NCBI RefSeq assembly: GCF_018622995.1
Contig: NZ_CP076022.1
Location: forward strand, 434,001-498,000
From: Arthrobacter jiangjiafuii
Lineage (GTDB): Bacteria > Actinomycetota > Actinomycetes > Actinomycetales > Micrococcaceae
Direction of reading: 5' to 3'
DNA: 64,000 nucleotides
Shown: piece after piece, positions 57,241-64,000 of the stretch
Numbering within the stretch: position 1 is the stretch's first letter
Layout of the letters: every line of letters starts with the position of its first letter
The notes under the pieces: model-generated
Seen by the model: the letters and a program-made list of their open reading frames with translations, nothing else
Databases searched by the model: none
Told to the model about the DNA's origin: nothing
Position numbers and translations under genes: made by a program

Positions 57241-57515
57241 ACAACCTCACCTGGACGGACACGACTTCAAACGGTCCGTCAAAGTATAAAGGGTGTTGTT
57301 AGATCATGTGCTGCTTGCGTCCACTATGTGGTTCCCGGATAACAAACCCGTGTGGTTTGTCACCGTGGAACCGGTATCAATCGTCTCTTAACCGGGACGT
57401 GCGTGCCGTATAATTACAGTTATATATTGCATCGAAACACTACGCGTGTTTTTGTTGTGACCATTGATTTCCCCTCACCCTGGGGTTTGTTTGCCGGGGT
57501 GGTGTGGGTGGAAGG
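57241..57515 (+). other. 23S-5S spacer with pre-23S processing stem
   Basis: TGCTTGCGTCCACTATGTGG at 57312-57331 pairs with the box before 23S (53961-53982; two G-U pairs), closing the processing stem around pre-23S. I see no tRNA or ORF in the rest. Confidence 0.7.
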
Positions 57516-57634
57516 GTTACGGCGGTCATAGCGTGGGGGAAACGCCCGGTCCCATTCCGAACCCGGAAGCTAAGACCCACAGCGCCGATGGTACTGCATC
57601 CGGGAGGATGTGGGAGAGTAGGTCACCGCCGGAC
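57516..57634 (+). rRNA. 5S ribosomal RNA, operon 1
   Basis: About 119 nt. GTTACGGCGGTC at the 5' end pairs with the 3' GTCACCGCCGGAC. The interior has the conserved CCCATTCCGAACCCGGAAGC and GATGGTACTGC. Ends approximate. Confidence 0.95.
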
Positions 57635-57652
57635 ATATTTTATGTTCAGAGG

Positions 57653-57690
57653 CTGAGGTCCGTACCAGTGATGGTACGGACCTCAGCTGT
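57653..57690 (+). terminator. First terminator after rRNA operon 1
   Basis: CTGAGGTCCGTACCA (57653-57667), loop GTGA, TGGTACGGACCTCAG (57672-57686), then CTGTTT. A perfect 15-bp stem. Confidence 0.9.
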
Positions 57691-58031
57691 TTAACGGCGC
57701 AAGTCCAGTTCGCCGAGACGGCAGAAGGTGCTGTTCCCGGGGCGGGGAAGAGTCTCGCGCCGGCGGTGGGCGCTGCTCGGCGGATCTTTGTTGGTCCTGG
57801 GATCAACGCGCCGGCCGACGGAAAGACCCCGTACCAGTGTTGGTACGGGGTCTTCCTGTTTAACCAGGGAATGTCAATAGCTAATTTGGTCTCTGCCCGG
57901 CTTCTACGAATATGGAGGTTTCGCCTACCTCCGGCCTCGGATTCCACATACTGTGCCTAGAACACAGGCCGAACTTGTTTCGGCATGGTCACTCGCGAGT
58001 CATCCTTAGGGATAGAAGCAGGAAGACCCTT
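57687..58031 (+). other. Gap after rRNA operon 1 including a second terminator
   Basis: A second hairpin, AAGACCCCGTACCA (57823-57836), loop GTGT, TGGTACGGGGTCTT (57841-57854) followed by CCTGTTT, has the same inner GTACCAGTG.TGGTAC core as the first but different outer arms. The rest up to the adhesin start shows no gene. Confidence 0.8.
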
Positions 58032-59861
58032 ATGAGCCATTATTACTTTCCTTCCGGCCCTCGGCGTCGGCCGGGGCCCGAGCGCCGGCTACGAAGGTCT
58101 CTTTTAGGCATGGCGGCCGCTGCAGCGCTGCTACTGGCACCGTTCGCGGCACCCGCGAATGCCTGGTGGGCGGATACGGACGCCCAAGCGGTAGCCGGCA
58201 CCAATGCGGAAGTCGTGACTACCGAGCTTGGGCCCGCTCAAAGGGTACAGGCGTTCGTGGCTGATAATCCCACCCCTCCGGATCCCTTGACTCCGTATCC
58301 GGAGGAAAACCCAGTGGGAGTGCCAGTGACCGGCCGGTTCGCGGGCATCATTCTGACTGAGGATGCCGGTGGCGGGATCGGGCAGATGTACTGCATCGAC
58401 ACAGCGGTGGAAACCATGGTCGGCGTCGGCTACGTTCAGGGGGCCTGGGAGGAATCCAACGTAGCCAACCTCGGCTACGTGAATTACGTCCTAAACAATT
58501 ACTATCCTGCGAATCCCGCAATGCCTGCGGACCTAAGCGCTAATCAGCAGGCTGCGGCGGTGCAGGGTGCGATCTGGTACTTTACCGACGGATACCTGGT
58601 CAATACTTCGGAGACGGTCATCAGAGACGCGGTCGAGGCGATCGTCGCCGACGCACAGGCCAACGGGCCCCTGGTAGAACCGCCCCCACCGAGTATCACT
58701 GTTACCCCACCGGTTGCTGCGGGTCCGGCGGGAGGCGTGGCGGGCCCGTTCACGGTCATGGCGGAAGGAGCCGCGGAGGTTACGCTTTCGGTGCCGACCG
58801 GATACACCATGTTTGCGGATGCTGCCGGGACCGTCCCTATCACGAACGGGAGCCCAGTCCCTACGGGGACCCAGATCTGGGTGGGCAGTCCGCCGGGATC
58901 AACGGCTCCGGGAGTCCTTAGCGCCCGGGCTACCGTCCCCGTCCAAACCGGCAACGTCTACGTCTACGACGGCGGCAATCCGGGCATGGAGAATGCGCAA
59001 CCCCTCATCCTCGCCGCGAGCACGGTGTTGGAAGCTACTGCCGAGGCGACCGCGGAGTTCTTCGTGCCGGGAGACCTCGTGGTGAACAAAACCTTTGCCG
59101 GCGGAGCGGTTGGTAGTCAGGGTGCCACTACCCTCGTAGTCGACTGCGGCCCGGCGGGCGCCTTTGTTATCGAGATCCCTGCGGGGACAGCAACGCAGTT
59201 CAGTCAGACCGTGACCGATTTGCCGGTAGGAACGGTGTGCTCGGTAACGGAGGAAGGCACCGGGTCGACGGCGGAGGTAACCGTAACGCCCGTCCTCCCG
59301 GCCCCGGTGACGATCACTGAAGGGGAGAACATCCTGGAAATCAGGAACACGGTGGAATTCAACCCGGGCAGCCTTCTGGTAACCAAAACCATCAGCGGCT
59401 CCGGTGCCGGCCTTCAGGAAGAAATTGCGCTGCACATCCAGTGCGGTGATGGAATCATCGATGAGATCTTCGTGATCCCCGAGGGAGCCACTGCGGATAC
59501 CTTTACCCAGCGGTACGAAGGTATTCCGGCTGGAGTGCTGTGTCGGGTCTCGGAGCCTGTGTCCGGAGCCAGCGAGGACGTGACTGTGGAAACCTCAGGA
59601 ACTGGTGAAGTAACCATCATGCCGGGACAATCGCAGACCGTCGAGGTGGTCAACGTGTATGCACCTGTGCCGCCGCCGGAGGAGCCGCAGCCGCAGCCGC
59701 CCGCCGATCGGCAGCCGCCCGCCGACCGGCAGCCGTCCGCTGGGCAGCTGCCGAAGACCGGTGCCGGCTCCGCCACATACGGCCTCGCTATCGCGGGCGG
59801 CGGCGCATTGCTCGCCGGCTCGTCACTGGTCCTGGGGTCAACCCGCCGACGCCATGGCTAG
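58032..59861 (+). CDS. Sortase-anchored thioester-domain surface adhesin (LPKTG)
   Basis: 609 residues from ATG 58032 (CAGGAAG upstream). Signal peptide about 20-43 (LRRSLLGMAAAAALLLAPFA, then APANA). A thioester (TQXA-type) domain spans about 95-215, with Cys121 in QMYCID and Gln178 in AVQGAIWYF; these would form an internal Cys-Gln thioester that binds host or surface amines. The threonine usual in TQXA is Val here. Two DUF5979-like beta repeats follow (about 352-450 and 455-560, LVVNKTF and LLVTKTIS). A Pro/Gln-rich spacer, LPKTG at 573-577, a membrane helix and RRRHG tail are last. It lies alone between two rRNA operons. Confidence 0.9.
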   Translation: MSHYYFPSGPRRRPGPERRLRRSLLGMAAAAALLLAPFAAPANAWWADTDAQAVAGTNAEVVTTELGPAQRVQAFVADNPTPPDPLTPYPEENPVGVPVTGRFAGIILTEDAGGGIGQMYCIDTAVETMVGVGYVQGAWEESNVANLGYVNYVLNNYYPANPAMPADLSANQQAAAVQGAIWYFTDGYLVNTSETVIRDAVEAIVADAQANGPLVEPPPPSITVTPPVAAGPAGGVAGPFTVMAEGAAEVTLSVPTGYTMFADAAGTVPITNGSPVPTGTQIWVGSPPGSTAPGVLSARATVPVQTGNVYVYDGGNPGMENAQPLILAASTVLEATAEATAEFFVPGDLVVNKTFAGGAVGSQGATTLVVDCGPAGAFVIEIPAGTATQFSQTVTDLPVGTVCSVTEEGTGSTAEVTVTPVLPAPVTITEGENILEIRNTVEFNPGSLLVTKTISGSGAGLQEEIALHIQCGDGIIDEIFVIPEGATADTFTQRYEGIPAGVLCRVSEPVSGASEDVTVETSGTGEVTIMPGQSQTVEVVNVYAPVPPPEEPQPQPPADRQPPADRQPSAGQLPKTGAGSATYGLAIAGGGALLAGSSLVLGSTRRRHG

Positions 59862-59885
59862 GGTTTGATCAGCGGCGCTATATTG

Positions 59886-59925
59886 CCGGAGCCGGGCCTT
59901 CAAAGAGGTCCGGCTCCGGTACTTT
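59886..59925 (+). terminator. Terminator of the adhesin gene
   Basis: CCGGAGCCGGGCC (59886-59898) pairs with GGTCCGGCTCCGG (59907-59919; one G-U), followed by TACTTTC. Confidence 0.75.
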
Positions 59926-59934
59926 CGGGGCGAT

Positions 59935-59963
59935 TTGCGGCTGGGTCCAAACCTGTGTAAAGT
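59935..59963 (+). promoter_or_regulatory. Upstream promoter of rRNA operon 2
   Basis: TTGCGG (59935-59940), 17-nt spacer, TAAAGT (59958-59963). The sequence is unrelated to operon 1's promoter. Confidence 0.65.
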
Positions 59964-60118
59964 CTTCTAAGTCGCCGCGGCCGGGAGTTGAGAAACTCCT
60001 GAGAGCATGGCGGCCAAACCCCACCAAAAACATCCTGGTGATCCACCCTGCGCCTCACGGCCCGGGAGCGGAAAGCCGGGGATTTTGCGTGGGATTATCC
60101 GGACAAAATGAAGCAGAC

Positions 60119-60135
60119 TTCGGGAATATCCCGAA
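60119..60135. repeat. Palindrome abutting the second rRNA operon 2 promoter
   Basis: TTCGGGA-ATA-TCCCGAA is a perfect inverted repeat ending one base before the -35 box at 60136. It has the layout of an operator or activator site. Confidence 0.5.
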
Positions 60136-60165
60136 TTGCCAAATACGGTCCGGATGGAATAGAAT
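60136..60165 (+). promoter_or_regulatory. Second promoter of rRNA operon 2
   Basis: TTGCCA (60136-60141), 18-nt spacer, TAGAAT (60160-60165), about 245 nt before 16S. Confidence 0.55.
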
Positions 60166-60408
60166 AAAGAAACACTGCAGCGAAGAGAAAAGAAAAACAA
60201 GTAATTGTTTTCTCCGAGTATTTCGTATGCATCTGTTGTTTGAGAACTCAATAGTGTGCCAAGTTTATTGATACCAATTTATTTTAATTGGTTGAACTGG
60301 TTCTTCCGCCCACCCCGTGGGTGGGAAGGACTTTTTTAGCTGGTTTCGAATTTAGTGCAGGACCGTGCAGCCAATTTTCCTTGGCTCCGGTGCTGTGTCT
60401 GTAACACA
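60166..60408 (+). other. Leader of rRNA operon 2
   Basis: An A-rich stretch of unique sequence to 60231, then from 60232 it is identical to operon 1 (boxA-like GTTGTTTGAGAACTCAATAG and the pre-16S stem half). The stretch 59964-60118 between the two promoters holds only a small hairpin (GGAGTT/AACTCC) and no gene. Confidence 0.75.

Positions 60409-64000
<3,592 letters not shown>

Noticed and set aside
57912-58031. Longer N-terminus for the adhesin (start at 57912)
   Set aside because: It would place the signal peptide internally; ATG 58032 has a ribosome binding site and gives a proper Sec signal.

Overview
The window is high-GC DNA from a flagellated actinobacterium, most likely of the Micrococcaceae (Arthrobacter-like). 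The evidence is the rRNA sequence and its leader boxes, the CarD/SenX3-RegX3/PhoU block, the actinobacterial GlgE pathway, and many genes whose only start signal is a TANNNT box 6-7 nt before ATG or GTG (leaderless mRNAs).

Layout. (1) 1-17378, + strand: a compact flagellar operon, cut at its 5' end inside fliG. It runs fliG-H-I-J, a NlpC/P60 peptidase, fliK, flgD, flgE, a strong hairpin terminator, flbD, motA, motB, fliM, fliN, fliO-P-Q-R, flhB, flhA, an FlhF-like protein without a P-loop, and csrA. Most neighbours overlap by 1-11 nt. These genes build the motor, switch, export gate, hook and stator. Flagellin, the basal-body ring and rod genes and chemotaxis genes are not in view. (2) 17.5-22.3 kb, - strand: tRNA-Thr(CGU), a secreted TAP-type alpha/beta-hydrolase lipoprotein, holB, tmk and an unrecognised protein. 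(3) 22.4-29.8 kb, accessory and metabolic genes: CLC chloride channel, small unknown protein, bicupin oxalate decarboxylase, a flavodoxin-fold reductase with a triple-repeat C-terminal tail, DUF1275 membrane protein, PLP-dependent trans-sulfuration enzyme, DUF2516 protein and a methyltransferase. (4) 29.9-39 kb, core block: gpmA, phoU, senX3-regX3 with a Pho-box-like site, lipoprotein, carD, ispD-ispF, cysS and rlmB. (5) 39-51.6 kb, glycogen/trehalose block: glgX, glgP (opposite strand), then glgE-treS-(maltokinase::glgB fusion). Trehalose goes to maltose (TreS), to maltose-1-phosphate (maltokinase), to linear glucan (GlgE) and to branched glucan (GlgB); GlgP and GlgX break glucan down. (6) 51.6-64 kb: two rRNA operons in tandem, with one sortase-anchored thioester adhesin gene between them. 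Operon 1 is complete (16S-23S-5S); operon 2 runs off the window in 23S. Their promoters and distal leaders are unrelated, but from the boxA-like leader onward they are almost identical.

Most unusual items: the triple-repeat tail at 26273-26569 (peptide conserved while codons have diverged, strong internal ribosome binding site at its start), the P-loop-less FlhF-like protein, the maltokinase-branching-enzyme fusion, an 8-codon leaderless upstream ORF before rlmB, and the tandem rRNA operons flanking an adhesin gene. I saw no CRISPR array, insertion sequence or prophage.
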